Assembly: GCA_029953675.1 (NCBI GenBank)
Contig: JAMWBK010000001.1
Coordinates: 2,207,001-2,271,000, forward strand
Source of the DNA: Rhodosorus marinus
Lineage: Eukaryota > Rhodophyta > Stylonematophyceae > Stylonematales > Stylonemataceae
Length of the DNA: 64,000 bases
Direction of reading: 5' to 3'
The translations under genes were made by a program, and so were the position numbers. The notes beneath the pieces are model-generated. The model was not told the origin of the DNA, did no database searches, and saw only the letters and a program-made list of their open reading frames with translations. Shown piece after piece: positions 30,791-45,921 of the stretch (its first letter is position 1; each line of letters opens with the position of its first letter).

Positions 30791-32477
30791 ATTAGCGGCA
30801 CAACTCAAGCTTCGCGCGGTGTTTCTAACACCTTCTCTGAAGTACCTGATCAACATATCGTCATCCCAGAATCCCAAAAACGTAATATGGACCCTTCACA
30901 CATTCCGTCACTCGTTCTCTTGAGCGAGGTTGTACTACGGTCCACCGTGTCATCTTCACCCGATACAGTGAACACCGAGACAAACAGATAACAAGAATTC
31001 AAACCGGACGCTTCCAAAGTAGACGCGCAAACGCCCCAGAAGAAAGTAAACCCGAACGGGTAGACCATTCAACTGGGTGGTAAAGTGCACAATCAAACAG
31101 AGGCTCCAGCTTCCTCTCAGAACAAACTTCCAAGAAAATAAAAGACAAAAAAGCAACCAGCAGTCCACCTTAGAAATCTCGTTCTGGTTCCACAGGCATT
31201 CAACATCATCGTCAGATAAGATCAATGTGTGTTCGTTAACTTCCTCCTTCCCACCCCCCAATCCTGACCGACCCAACACGGACAGTGGCACTTATAGTAA
31301 GACCTCCCCTGTCTAGGGGGTGAAGGCGATTGCCATGATTTGCCTAAAGGGGATACTTTTCATATGAACAGATTTAGTTTTCTGAATCTTCTACGGTAGT
31401 GGAAGATCGTCCAGAAGCTCTAAACAACTCCCGCAGCCATCCGACCACCCGCAAGACTCCCAACCAAACCAACATCAGCGTTGCTCAATAATTATTTTCA
31501 CTATTCTATAATTAAGATAGACTTTATTGGCTACATTCAGAAATAAGAAGTATTCATTTGTTAAATTATTCCTGTTATTCTAAATATAAACATCTATTCT
31601 ATCAAAATTACCCCATTTCGATTTTTCACTGGCTAAAAGCTCCTCCATTCGCAGAACAGTCTGTGTGCTTTATTCTATCTCACCCGCTCAGAAAAATAGC
31701 TTAAAATAAAAATAAAATATTATTTGTATGCCCCAGATCTAGATATATTAAAGAAAAATGTGTTCTTAATCTTGAACAATCATTCTAAAAATCTCCCACA
31801 ACCTCAGAGTACTATCATAGCCGTCATCATGTATCAATCTATTTAGAAGCTGAAGGAGCTCATAAATATATTAATTCAATTTAAATCAGTCCATATTGAA
31901 AAATTTGTTTGGATTTGTAGGTGACGATTACATATATTTTAGTCGTGCGCCTCTGCGGTGATGAGGACAAAGTCAATTCGCTGCTGTTCCTAACGAGCGA
32001 AGATGATGACAAGATGAAGCTGGGAGGGGGTTGAAAGAGGAGACAAAAGGGCTGTTCTACTTGGATTGGCGTGAGAAAGAAGAGGATCGTTGTATGCTAG
32101 GGAGAATTTGAGAGAGCTTGAGCGGTTTCCTAGTTTCTGGGTTTGTGGAAAGCATGTTTGTGGCCTGCTGACTGAATTTTTTTTTTTGGGCGGGGGAGGA
32201 GCGGGGAGGGAGGGTGAAAAGGTTGTTTTAGGAAGGAGCTGAGAACTTGCTTGGAGGCGTTCTTTTGTTTTTGAAAGGGTTGAGTCTAGCCGTGGAGGGA
32301 AGGCGGGACCCCGACGTTGATGAGTAGTTAAGGACGCCGCTATTTTTTTTCTGTTTTCTCGATGTAATGACTCGGCTTTGCATGGTTTCGAATTTACGGA
32401 CGGAGAAGAATTAGAGCTTACTTTGATTCTGGTGAGGAGTTCTTAGACGAATTTGAGGGCTTGTGAGCTCCGATGCG
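30791..32477. other. Intergenic, AT-rich; promoter side of the m-AAA protease
   Basis: 31470-31950 is strongly AT-rich with no frames of note. Minus-strand frames at 30850-31291 were examined and not supported. 32160-32350 has T runs and G-rich stretches typical of the upstream regions in this window. Confidence 0.4.
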
Positions 32478-35923
<3,446 letters not shown>

Positions 35924-37349
35924 GCTTCACTTGCAACCGAGCGCTCTCCTGAGATGTGCTTGTTCATAGGCATTGTTTTTGTAGATCTCCCCGTAACCCC
36001 AGTCCGCTGTACATCACCCATGAGGTCAACCATTCTCTAGTTAGGTGGCGTAGTCGACGACCATTGAAACTCTTGGAGATGTGTATAAAGAAGAAGAAGA
36101 CAGGAGAATGAAGCACACAGAGAGATGCTTGGGGTAGTAGTAGAACATGCTCGCCGCTCACAGCTCAACAAACAACCAGTCCGAGTTCGATATTAGGTGT
36201 TCCACAGCTCAGCAGGCCAGTTGGGACTCAAACCGACGACCACGGTGGAGACTAGTTTCCCAGTTCCAATCTCCTAGTCGGTTCTCTGTCCAACACCCAC
36301 TATGAAGTTGGTCTCAAGTGTATCTCAGATCTTAGCAGCTCTGGCTACAACCAAGTTTGCAGCGGTGGACGTCCTCATGTTCCTTTGAGCAGATCGACCA
36401 AGATGATCAGTCCATATTCTGACACAGATCTCTTATATCATCTACATGAAAATAACCCTAGACTGAAAAGACAGTGCCTTTACCAGCGTATCGTCGTTCA
36501 ATGCCTCCAAAGATATTCGAAATGAACTTGAGCTCATTGATCTGAGTCCTTCCTCCAAGCCCATCGCGATGAAGGAATCCGGTGGTGGGACAGTCTCGAA
36601 GTCGGCTTCGGTCAACGCTTCCGTCTTGACTCAATTCCTGGTGAGGCACTCCTCACAAGACCAATCCATCCCGACAAAGGGTCTCCGGTGCAGGTGCAGT
36701 GGAGATAGCCTCTTTATCGCCCGAGACTCTACGCAGATAAGGCTCTGATCATGTTTGGAGTAAAACGAATCCTTTATGGTGATCGGCTTGCTTCTTCCCA
36801 CAACATCTCGTTCAGTCATCGCGAAAGCACGTCCAAATCCTCTCCAGGCGATGACGAGGGACCGAGGAGAAAACGAATAGGATTCGGTCCAATTTTGAGA
36901 TACTTCCCAAAACATTTTCATACCAAATCTTGAGACGAGAGAGGTGAGACCATCTTCATGACGGTCGTTGTTAGATAGGTGAGCGAGTATCAGGCAGAGA
37001 AAGCTTTGCGTGAACTTCCTAAACAGATCAAGAATCATTGCAAACGCACTTCCGAACTCTCCAAGTGGGACAAAAGGCTGAGCTTAGATACGATTTCGAT
37101 CCAAATTCAGATGCTCAGACTCGTCTGGAAGGTGAAGAGCTGTGGTGATCGTCTTCTTCGTGACGGAATGTGTTTGGGTGGACACTTTCTCTTCGTTTAG
37201 TGAGTAAGGGCGTGCGAACCAAGTAGATTTCTCGTGTGAGGAGGAAGAACTCGTTAGAAGCAGGGGGTTGGAAGGTTACCAGTGTGTGGCACTACAATCT
37301 CGTCTAATTTGGTTTGGAGCGATCAGGGCATTTTTTTTTAAGTACAGAG
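35924..37349. other. Intergenic, no gene supported
   Basis: Contains several antisense frames (36458-36649, 36631-37038) and a plus frame (36979-37200) without motifs or coherent splicing. A tRNA was looked for near 36190-36300 and not supported. Confidence 0.4.
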
Positions 37350-37826
37350 ATGACGGACTTTGATGTTGATCCGCCGTTTGATCCTCAAGTGATTCCAGGG
37401 GGAAAATCGGTGATTACGAGGTTTTGCGAGAATCCGTTGACTGGTAGGGTGGAGTGGCTGGAAGCGAAGGTGACGCCTGAGTTTCTTCAGACTGGATCTG
37501 CGGTTTCGAAGGAGGTGGAGGAGTATGTTTTTGAAGGGGATACGAGGAAGGGTGATTCGGTGCAGATGATAGTCGCTCAGTCGCTTGGTGGAGATGGTGA
37601 TGCGACGTACAACGTGTTTCCAATGGGCCGGTCGTTCGATCGAGGGACCTTTCAGAACGAAACGGAGTCAATGGTGTATCACTTCGTGAAGGATTCTGGA
37701 ACGAGCGCCCTGCTCAGGATTAAACTTCTGTACAAGAACGCCGATACGGTTCGACCGTACAAACTACTGTACGTTGTGGAGCTTGAGAATGGAGATACTA
37801 TCGAGAACGAGCTAATGAACGTCTAG
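37350..37826 (+). CDS. DNA/RNA non-specific nuclease-like protein, catalytic His lost
   Basis: An unspliced 158-aa frame from the ATG at 37350 (an in-frame TTG upstream is ignored). The C-terminal about 100 residues resemble the beta-beta-alpha-metal non-specific nuclease domain (Endonuclea_NS_2 type): 'KGDSVQMIVAQSLGGDGDA', 'YNVFPMGRSFDRGTFQNETE', then 'RIKLLYKNADTVRPYKLLY' and 'NGDTIENELM'. Active members read 'D-x-G-H-L-I-A...N-L-V-P-M...N-R-G'. Here the catalytic His position is Gln, and N-R-G is D-R-G, while the metal-type Asn before VFPM is kept. I infer a non-catalytic nuclease fold, function unknown. The domain match is by motif order only. Confidence 0.65.
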   Translation: MTDFDVDPPFDPQVIPGGKSVITRFCENPLTGRVEWLEAKVTPEFLQTGSAVSKEVEEYVFEGDTRKGDSVQMIVAQSLGGDGDATYNVFPMGRSFDRGTFQNETESMVYHFVKDSGTSALLRIKLLYKNADTVRPYKLLYVVELENGDTIENELMNV

Positions 37827-38340
37827 AGGAAGATTCAAACCTTCGGAAATTTGGCTTGAATCGACCTTCTCGAAGCCTCTGGGAGGAAACAGCTTGTACT
37901 TGGCCAGACTATCCTAAGATGCATTAGACGCTCTACTCATTGTCTTTTCGGGGTTTTGGAAGTTGCCTTGGGGCACTGGTAAGGACTCCTATCGAGTAGT
38001 CAACGTATCAACGACGCCACCTCGTCAACTTGTAAAGCAGACCTGTTCTGTTGACGGGCTGTGCAGCCAAAATGTCTCCAAGTCGAGTCAAATTCGCTGA
38101 ACGGTATTCGAGCGGCATGGAACATGTTTTTCCTCAGCACGTCTGACTTGTTCATCATTCTGGAACACGAAGAGTAAAAGAAATACATTTACAAACAAAA
38201 CCGAGCAGAGCTTGCTGCTGCTTGAGGGGAGACGCCAGGAATCCACGAGTCGATTTGAAATCTCATGCAGCTGGGTACACCCTTCCCTCTCCTAGAGCAA
38301 CCCAAGAATCGGCTTCGATTGTCCTACTAAAATGAAGTAG
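37827..38340. other. Convergent intergenic region, no gene seen
   Basis: 3' flanks of the nuclease-like gene (plus) and the dehydrogenase gene (minus). Nothing else is recognisable. Confidence 0.4.
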
Positions 38341-39738
38341 CTACCTCTCCTTCTTCTCCGGATTCCGATCCTTTTTCAGCTTCCAATAGTCTCCAGCAAG
38401 TCCGATACCTGCAGCGGCGATATCTGCGAACAGATTCAGATCTAGAACCTTGAGAAGGAGCCTCGCTCCCACTGTAAAGTAGCCTTGGTCTTTGATCACT
38501 GTCCGACCCTGCGGTTCAAGCAAAAAAGGTTCCGTGAATTCGTTATTTCAAACGTTTCCGCAGAGTCTTCGAGGGCAAACAGCTGCCACCACCAGCGGCT
38601 GCGTGACTTACCACTGAGGAAAGGATGGACTTGGCGACGGTCTCAGCTGATACGGCCGTCTTCCTCGCACTTTCCATAGCGCCCAAGCCTCTCGTATCGC
38701 TGTAAAAGTTGGAATTGACTGGAGAAGGATGAATGACCTGTAGCAACGGAAATCGACAGACGAGAAAAGGCGTTCGCCTGAGGAGTTTGATCTTGGCATA
38801 ATGCAGACCGAGACTCTTGGGTCCATGTTGTTAAACCCGCTGTTTAAGCAAGATAGGCCTTGCCCGGAGCTTGGAATGCTCATTCATTTGGCGCTCACTA
38901 AAGCTTACCAAGACTTGTATACCGCTCGGCCTTACTTCAGCAGCGAGCGAGGTAGCGAAGTGGGTAAGGAAAGCCTTTGTAGCACCGTACATAGCGCTCA
39001 TCGGACACGGTATGAAACATGAAGAACTCGATGTAAAACCGATGACTCCCTTCTCGCCTCGATCAAGTAGCCTGTTTGCAAATAGATGGGTTATCCTGGC
39101 GGGAAGGACGTAACCGATCCTTTAGAGAGCGCCCCGTGAGACGGAGATTTCGATTTGAGACACGGGCGGAACTACCTCAAGGATGAAGTGACGTTGACTT
39201 CCATGTTGTGAAGAGCTGCATCTACAGGGTCGTCTGGAAATAGCCCAACCCTAATGTAACCAGCGTTGTTGAAGATAAGGTTGATTCTAAGATTTTTTGT
39301 CTGCTTCTCGATTTTCGATAAGTATCCGCCATTCCGATCTCCGAGATCAACTCCTAGGGCGCGTATGTCCCGATCTGGGTATTTCTGTGCGCATGGGAGG
39401 AAAGCAAGTCAATTAGCTTCGGAGAAACCAGGACCTTCCAATACAAATGCCAAAAGCACTCTCACCTTCTTCAGCTCTTTCGTTGATTGCCCGATGAGAG
39501 GATCATCTTTTGCAACGATGAAAACGTTGATTCCTTGAGAGCACAGAATATCACAAAGTGCGAGCCCAATACCCGAGGATCCTCCAGTTACCAGCGCCCA
39601 CTCCGCGTCGTACAACTTCTTCAGGTCGCGCGGGGTCGGCGTCACCCACGCGTGGAAGAAGTAGTGAAGACTATACGATATCCAGGAGATCAGAAACAGA
39701 ACTCCGCAGACAGATAATGCTAGTGGCACTGGATCCAT
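38341..39738 (-). CDS. ER short-chain dehydrogenase, 17-beta-HSD12/ketoacyl-CoA reductase type
   Basis: NAD(P)H-dependent reductase of the classical SDR group most like 3-ketoacyl-CoA reductases (KAR/HSD17B12). Exons 39738-39466, 39384-39176, 39119-38909, 38737-38612 and 38508-38341; 328 aa. An N-terminal membrane segment (PLALSVCGVLFLISWISY) precedes the cofactor motif TGGSSGIG. NNAG follows near residue 136. The catalytic Ser lies in 'GFTSSSSCFIPCP', and Tyr/Lys in YGATK. The later 'SPVNSNFYS' and 'VAKSILSSVGRTVIKDQGYFT' blocks are typical of this subfamily. The C-terminus ends KKER, a dilysine ER retrieval signal. It probably acts in very-long-chain fatty acid elongation or on sterols; the substrate cannot be decided. 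Confidence 0.88.
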
Positions 39739-41072
39739 TCTTCCACAGTCTTCAGTCCCTAACAAAGGCCTCTCTAATACATCTCTTTCCTGGTCGCCCA
39801 GCTCGGAAGCGTTGGGTCTTCCCGCTCAAGTACAGACTCAATGAAAAGGTATACGTTCGCCCTGACTGCGGAGGTGGCGGGCAAGTATCGGTGGCCTTGT
39901 CTACCGAAGGCCAGGCTCGAGAGTGAAGGTGCTGTGGATAGAGGACAGAAAGCCAAGCATTCAGGAGCGGGGCTATTGCTACTGCTACTACCACCACTGC
40001 TAGTCCTATTCCATGATCCATTGAGTGGGTTAAGAAAGAGCGACGATGTACTTCTCCAGAGGCTGTACTTGAGAGCCAGAAGTGCGGTGGGGCATCGCGA
40101 ACTGACCTCGGTCGGATGCCTTAAGGCACCGCACCTTAAGGTCCTCTCACCCGTCCATAGCGTTTCGATCGCGTTGGGACAGAAGTTATCGGGATCCGCA
40201 AAGGCACCGTACTCCTTATGAAGATTCGTGGCACAGGATTTAGCATTTCGACCCCATTCTTAGAGTGCGGTACTTCTCGCCAGCCGAACTCGACCCCCCG
40301 AAGAGACGGGTTGCCGTTATAGCTCGAACTCCTTTGAGACTGGATTGAGGACCTTCTCGGCTCTCAAACCAGAGTTCTGGACGGCTTAAAGACCTGCGAG
40401 CTTGCTTCTCGTTTAACCTAAAGCTTGTCCATTTCCACGATCCACACCGCCACAGTTACTTCTCCAATTCGAACCGTAAAAAAAATATAAAAAAACACTC
40501 CCGCTGCGACACGGTTGACCTACCCTGAAGCACAAGCGTTCCTCTTCACGACAGTACACTCGAACCGCCGTTTTCCCAGCAAAAAGCCAGAAATAAGCGA
40601 TACAGAATTTCCCAAAAAAATGCCCAGCCCGACCTTTGCAACGAGTGATACATCCTGACACAGTACGAAATGTATTTCATTTCATGTTTTTCATTTATGT
40701 ATCCAGAAGCTTCCCTAGGAAGGCTTTTTGGGGGGGGGGGGGAAATGGGGAGGAAGAGAAGGTGAATTTCTGAATTTTTTAAGGCGGCACAGGAGCTTCC
40801 AAATTGTTGGGATTGGGGCCAATGTTACATGCGCTGTCCTTCTTGCTATCTTCTGTTTGTGTACATAAGAGGAGAATTGGTTTGGGTCTTCTTGGGGGAG
40901 GACTGGGGTGAGGTTGGAGAGGGAGAGGGAGGGTGTATGTGTAGTTGCCTTTGGCAGGTAGGAATTGGAAGGTCTTAGAAGGAGTAGAGGAGGTCTGGGG
41001 ATTTTCTGTGTCCTTTTTTTGGGTTTTTTTTTCTTGTGGCTTGAGGAAACTTACTCTTTGTGGGAGAAGGAT
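39739..41072. other. Intergenic between divergent SDR and AN1 genes; poly-G run
   Basis: A minus-strand frame at 39752-40021 has one hydrophobic stretch (IGLAVVVVAVAIAPLL) but no coherent exon model. An uninterrupted run of about 14 G lies near 40729-40742. The last 300 bases are G/T-rich and probably hold the promoter of the AN1 zinc finger gene. Confidence 0.4.
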
Positions 41073-42019
41073 ATGGAGTTTGATGACATTGGAGGTCACT
41101 GCACGGTGAAGGACTGCCGAGTGCACGACTACTTACCGGTGAGCTGTAATGCTTGTCGCAAAGTGTTTTGTGGGGAGCATTTTTCGTACGCTGCCCATGG
41201 GTGCGTGAAAGGTGAAAACCGGAGGAAGGGCCTCGCCAATTCCACTTTGGAGTGTACGTTGTGCCTGAAGGTGGTGGTTGTGAGGAAGGGAGAGGACCCG
41301 GATGCGGAGTTGGCGCGTCACATTGCGAGGGGTTGTGGCTCGCAGAAGAAGAACCAAATTTGTAATGTTACTGGTTGCAAGACAAGGGAAATTGTGCCAA
41401 TCCAATGCAAACGATGCTTGAAGCAATACTGCTTTTCCCACCGAATAGAGTTGGATCATGAGTGTAGCGGACCCCCAGCGAGCTCCTCAAAATTATGGGA
41501 GGCGAGGCAGAAGCCAAAGGTTCCAGCCAAAAAGGCCTCAAAAGCCTCTGCCAACAAGGTTCTTGGAAACCAGCAACTTGCGAAAAATCAAAGGCAAAAT
41601 CTTCTCGTTGCTTCTCCACGTAAGTCTAGATAACGCCTTGCAACTTTTTCTTTGATGATCAATATTGGGAGCTGGTACTGATTGGCCGAGTCTCTGTTCC
41701 CACAGTGCTCGGTGATACGAATACTATTGATATGTTCTTCAATCGCAACTTCACTGTGGGAAAGATGATGGATGAAGCCACGGGTCTCATTCGACTCGGC
41801 GAGCTGAAGGAAGTGCGTTTGTACGCTTTCAGAGTAACTCCCAGCGGAAGCGCACTGCCCCTAGGAAGACTGCAGAAGCTCTCAGAGTGCACGCGGCAGA
41901 ATGATATTGTCATCATCGACATTGCAGAGAACGCAGACCTCGAGTTTGTCTCCGGATTGTCTAGGCTGAATACGAGGAACCCGAAGATTTCCCCGAGAAT
42001 GATTCGGGTGAACTCCTGA
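41073..42019 (+). CDS. AN1-type zinc finger protein, ZFAND1/Cuz1 type
   Basis: Stress-response cofactor that, in yeast and mammals, recruits Cdc48/p97 and the proteasome to arsenite-induced granules. Exons 41073-41619 and 41706-42019; 286 aa. Two AN1 fingers: the first 'GGHCTVKDCRVHDYLPVSCNACRKVFCGEHFSYAAHGC', the second 'ICNVTGCKTREIVPIQCKRCLKQYCFSHRIELDHEC'. All Cys/His ligands are present. A basic linker is followed by a C-terminal ubiquitin-like region ('VGKMMDEATGLIRL', 'RVTPSGSALPLGRLQKLSE', 'NDIVIIDIAEN'), which matches the ZFAND1 tail and separates it from ZFAND2. A degenerate Cys-rich stretch between the fingers (LECTLCLKVVVV) looks like a partial zinc site. The start is the ATG after the G/T-rich leader. 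Confidence 0.9.
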
Positions 42020-43458
42020 GGGTCTCAGCAGCGTGGCTCCTCACGCTCTCTTACTAAGTAGAACAACATCCCACAGCCCATCCCCGACTTTTTCTCACGC
42101 ATTCAGCTAGCGGGGGACGTCTTCGGCGTTGATAACAAAGCATTTTAGAGGCTTCATTAGCTCGAGGATCTCTATGTCCACTGAGCTTTTACAGCTCGCC
42201 TCAACTGCAAGTGCGATACTGAACCGTCGAAGATGACGTAGGCCAGTTCTCCGGGTTGTGTAGTCCCCGCTCCACATCCAGAACTGAGAATTTGTTCTTC
42301 TAAAGAATAAAATTATCTATTACACGAACACATCAGTTATAATACAACAAAGATACATCCGAGTAGATATTGATTACCGCACACATCCAGAACTGAGAAT
42401 TTGTTCTTCTAAAGAATAAAATTATCTATTACACGAACACATCAGTTATAATACAACAAAGATACATCCGAGTAGATATTGATTATTGTTATAAATTAGA
42501 CTACATTGAATTAATTGTCCAATATGCATTTAGATGCTTATGTTTTGATTATGTTTTAACTGATAGATGTACATGAAGAGCGCAACAAAAAGTTGAGAGG
42601 CCTGGTACAGGGTGCTGCTTCGAGGTTGTGTCAAGGTCAGTGCGTCTATCCGAGACCAGCTACTATTCTGCGAGCATTAAACTAAGGAAGACGCCTGCTA
42701 CGAGCTTCAAACGACAATGTGTGTCGACCATTTGTACAAAACAGGGGATCAATCAGGTCGGTGAAGATGCTCAAAACAGCGTAAACAGCACTTGAAGATG
42801 AGCACCTCTTCTCACGAGCGGCAAGGCCTGGGGGGAACCGGGCAAGGACAACAGTAGAATCTCATCTGCTTTCGGGGAGTCCTCCGAGGACCTTTCAATC
42901 CGAATTTCACACGCGCAAGGTGTGTGCTCTAATTAATATCAGAATTCATTTTCGGCGTTCGAACTTCCCCCCTGGCCCCACAAATAGATTTGGACAATCA
43001 CAAAACTAGACCTGTCACAGAATGTCCGATTAAAAAGCGAAGGTTGGACTATACAAAACAAACGAAGAAAATTCCACTATCGGCATTGAAAATCTTTGAA
43101 AATACCTGTCTAAATATAAAACCGATCGTCGGACTTTTTTATAAGAACTATCTCAAATATACTTTCATATTTATTTGTTTATTTAATAGTACATGTACTA
43201 TTGTATGTACTAATTTAGTTTTCGGACGAAACATGACAAAAACCTAAATATACCTATTATATGATTGAATAGGGAGGTGACTCCTATATATAGATATATA
43301 CATATCGAATGGATGGCAGAGCAGAGATGGATTGGACTTGTATTGGCGTGGGGGGGGGAAGGGGGAGGATGGACAGTAGGACTGGTCGGTAGGGGCGGGA
43401 GGGAGAATTGTGGAAGGTTAGGAGAGTGCTCTCGTTGGTTGATTGAATGTGAAGAACT
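42020..43458. other. Intergenic, AT-rich, with a tandem duplication
   Basis: Apart from the duplication at 42273-42490, there are AT-rich stretches (43000-43260) and no supported gene. A plus frame at 42990-43247 is compositionally AT-driven. Confidence 0.4.
42273..42490. repeat. 109-bp tandem duplication
   Basis: A unit starting CACATCCAGAACTGAGAATT occurs at 42273 and again, essentially identical, at 42382, ending near GAGTAGATATTGATTA. The near-perfect identity suggests a recent event in non-coding DNA. Confidence 0.9.
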
Positions 43459-45305
43459 ATGGGAGCGAACGGGAAGGATGTGAAAGGGGCAGATGAAGAC
43501 ATACCGGTTGAATTTGGGGGTCCTTGGGGTATGTCAGCGATCATGGTGTTCTCCCACGTTATTCCGTACTACCTCTGGATGTGCGTGCGGTTCAGCGCTG
43601 GCGCGCTGATCGTGCCGAGTTACGATACGCTTGTGCTCTTGAAGGAGCATGCTTCTCCTACGCTGGCGGCTTTCCAGATCTACATCGGGTTCCTGCTGCA
43701 TCAGGCGGTCTTGGCGGTGACCATGCCGGGGATGAGAATTGAGGGACTTCCAGTGCCGTCGGAGGGGAATAAGAAGCTAACCTATGTGTGCAATGGGATT
43801 TCTTCCTGGTATGTAACCCTTCTGACGGCTGCGGTCCTGCACTATACCGGAGTATTCCCGTTGAGCATTGTGATCGAGAGATTCGGAGAGATCTTGACAG
43901 TCACCATAATCACTTCAAACGTGACCTCAGTTCTGGCCTACGTCTCCGCGATTTGGCTCGGGAAAGCCCACAGAATGACTGGAAACGCGCTGATGGACTT
44001 TTTCATGGGCGCCTGGCTGAATCCACGCATCGGGACCTTTGACCTTAAGTTTTGGGGTGAAACGCGTGTTGCTTGGATCACTCTGTTCCTTCTAACTGCC
44101 TCATGTGCTGTGAAGCAGTACGAACGTAAGATAAGCACCATAAAATTGGTGGATGCTGAGGATAGACCTCCGAAACATGTTTCATCTCAAAGTGAACCCC
44201 TCCGACCCCATACTTTGATCAACAGAACTAGGCTACATGAGCGGAGGTATGTGGTTCATTTCTACAGCGCAGTGGCTCTACTCAAACGCGGTGATGAAAG
44301 GAGAAGAATGCATTCCCTCAACCTGGGATATATTTTATGAAAAGGTAGGTTTTTGAGAAAATCTTCGAACGAAGGCTCGAGCAACTCCTTCTATACAATG
44401 TAAGGTTGATGGAATGCTGCCATGGCATCCGAGTCGATCCCCGCCAATCGCTCAAACCTCAGCCAGCCCCAACACCGCTAACCGATTTGACTCCCTGGTT
44501 AACAGTGGGGATGGATGCTAATCTACTGGAACTTTGCTGGAGTTCCTTTCGTTTACTGCATGCCATCATTCTATATGTATCAACAAGGACCGATAGAGAT
44601 TCCAAGGTAAGCTCACGCAGCGCTCCGTGGCACCTGCCGGTGTTGCTCACTTCGATACCGTTTGTGGTTTCAAAGGTTTCTGTTGATAGGCCTGTTCATA
44701 GCTTTGTTTGGAGCGTATTACATTTGGGATACGAGCCAGAGCCAGAGGACGAGATTCCGCTTGCAGCAGGTTGGAGCTTACAAACCTAGGTTCACGTTCC
44801 CACAGCTTCCGTGGGGCACGCTCAAAGATCCCAAGTACTTGACGACGGAAACCGGATCGAAGCTACTGATCAGTGGCTGGTGGAAATACGCGAGGAAGGT
44901 AAGGAGGAAGTTGAAAACAGAACAGGAGAAAACAGATCAAAGTACTCAGAAAGAAATGAACCCGGGACGCCACTCTTTGTATCCTCGTTTAGATCCATTA
45001 CACAGCTGACATTATCATGGCGAGCAGTTGGGCTCTTTGCTGTGGATTTGGCAGCTTTGTACCGTACTTTTATCCGATCTTCTTCTTCGGAATGATCGTC
45101 CACAGGTACCAGCGCGACCAGGAAAGGTGTAAAGCCAAGTATGGCAAAGATTGGGATAAGTAAGTATCTTCGTCACGGAAGCTTGACCCACACGACGTTC
45201 TGCTCTGCTCAGGGTCACCTCAACTTCCGATCTTGTTTGTTTTTCCGCTTGTTGCACAGGTACGAGAAGATAGTGCCTTATGTCTTCATTCCTGGGATCA
45301 TCTAA
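43459..45305 (+). CDS. Delta(24(24(1)))/C-24(28) sterol reductase (ERG4 type)
   Basis: Multi-pass ER enzyme of the ERG4/ERG24/DHCR7 family that reduces the 24(28) side-chain double bond using NADPH, the last step of ergosterol-type synthesis. Exons 43459-44125, 44226-44344, 44506-44606, 44676-44898, 44993-45159 and 45260-45305; 440 aa. Motifs: EFGGPWG at the start, YYLWM, '[17 protein letters not shown]', '[32 protein letters not shown]', 'STWDIFYEK', '[14 protein letters not shown]', '[15 protein letters not shown]', '[16 protein letters not shown]', '[15 protein letters not shown]', '[21 protein letters not shown]'. The FMGAWLNPR and C-terminal PY(V)FIP blocks are diagnostic. Closest in pattern to fungal ERG4 rather than sterol C-14 or C-7 reductases. 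Confidence 0.95.
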
Positions 45306-45504
45306 TGAAGTGGTCACGGCTATCCACACCTGTTTTCGAGGGGTTTGGCTGACTGTACGGTACAAGTACAATAAAAAGATAGTGTGCTTTACAACTACAA
45401 CCACTCGAAAGGATTTAGACTTTAGGGGCCATCTCTGGCACAGAAAAGAGCCCGTGCGATACCAAAAACGCACCAAATGAGGCCTGTAAGAGAATCACCG
45501 ATCG

Positions 45505-45921
45505 TCAGGGCGCCCATTGCTTCGCTTTCTCACCCTCGTAGGCAGCGGCCCCGAGGGCGATGAACGAGATGATCGCACCGGGAGTGATTCTGCCAGCACG
45601 CGCTGCGCGTGGCGCCATCGCAGCAATTAGAACGCACGAACAACCTAAAAGAACAAAAGCAGCTTGAGAAAAAGGGGATCAAAGGTCATTCTTGTGCGCA
45701 GTCGTGGAATCGGATGGCGCAGCTGTAGGCCTACCAAAAGCACCCAAATGTCCCTCGTACTCATGCCCGTTATTAATCGCATAGGCGGATGCCAGAAACC
45801 CTAATCCTATAGGAAGACTACCAGCCAGTGAAGGAATCGATCGTTTCCTGGCGTAGGCAATACAACCACCCAAAATTGTTATCGCTCCCATCGTATTAGC
45901 AATATGGCCCTCCCCTCCCAT
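45505..45921 (-). CDS. Small TMEM14 family membrane protein
   Basis: Exons 45921-45735 and 45644-45505; 108 aa, the usual size for TMEM14. The start is the ATG at 45921 (the open frame extends upstream from a GTG). Four hydrophobic segments are visible: 'MGAITILGGCIAYARK' with the family-like G-x-x-G-Y/A-R pattern, 'SIPSLAGSLPIGLGFLASAYAI', 'GCSCVLIAAMAPRAARAGRITPGAIISFIALGAAAY'. The 'R-A-G-R-I-T-P-G' block corresponds to the conserved 'SGKFMPAG' of TMEM14. Family members include mitochondrial TMEM14C (porphyrin transport) and plastid FAX proteins (fatty acid export); which applies is unknown. Converges on the sterol reductase gene. Confidence 0.85.

Noticed and set aside
36190-36300. Possible tRNA on the minus strand (GGTTTGAGTCCC-like T arm)
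   Set aside because: The stems flanking the putative T loop do not pair, and no acceptor or anticodon stem could be built.
43938-44141. Minus-strand frame opposite the sterol reductase
   Set aside because: Shadow of exon 1 of the ERG4-type gene, which carries the [11 protein letters not shown] signature on the plus strand.
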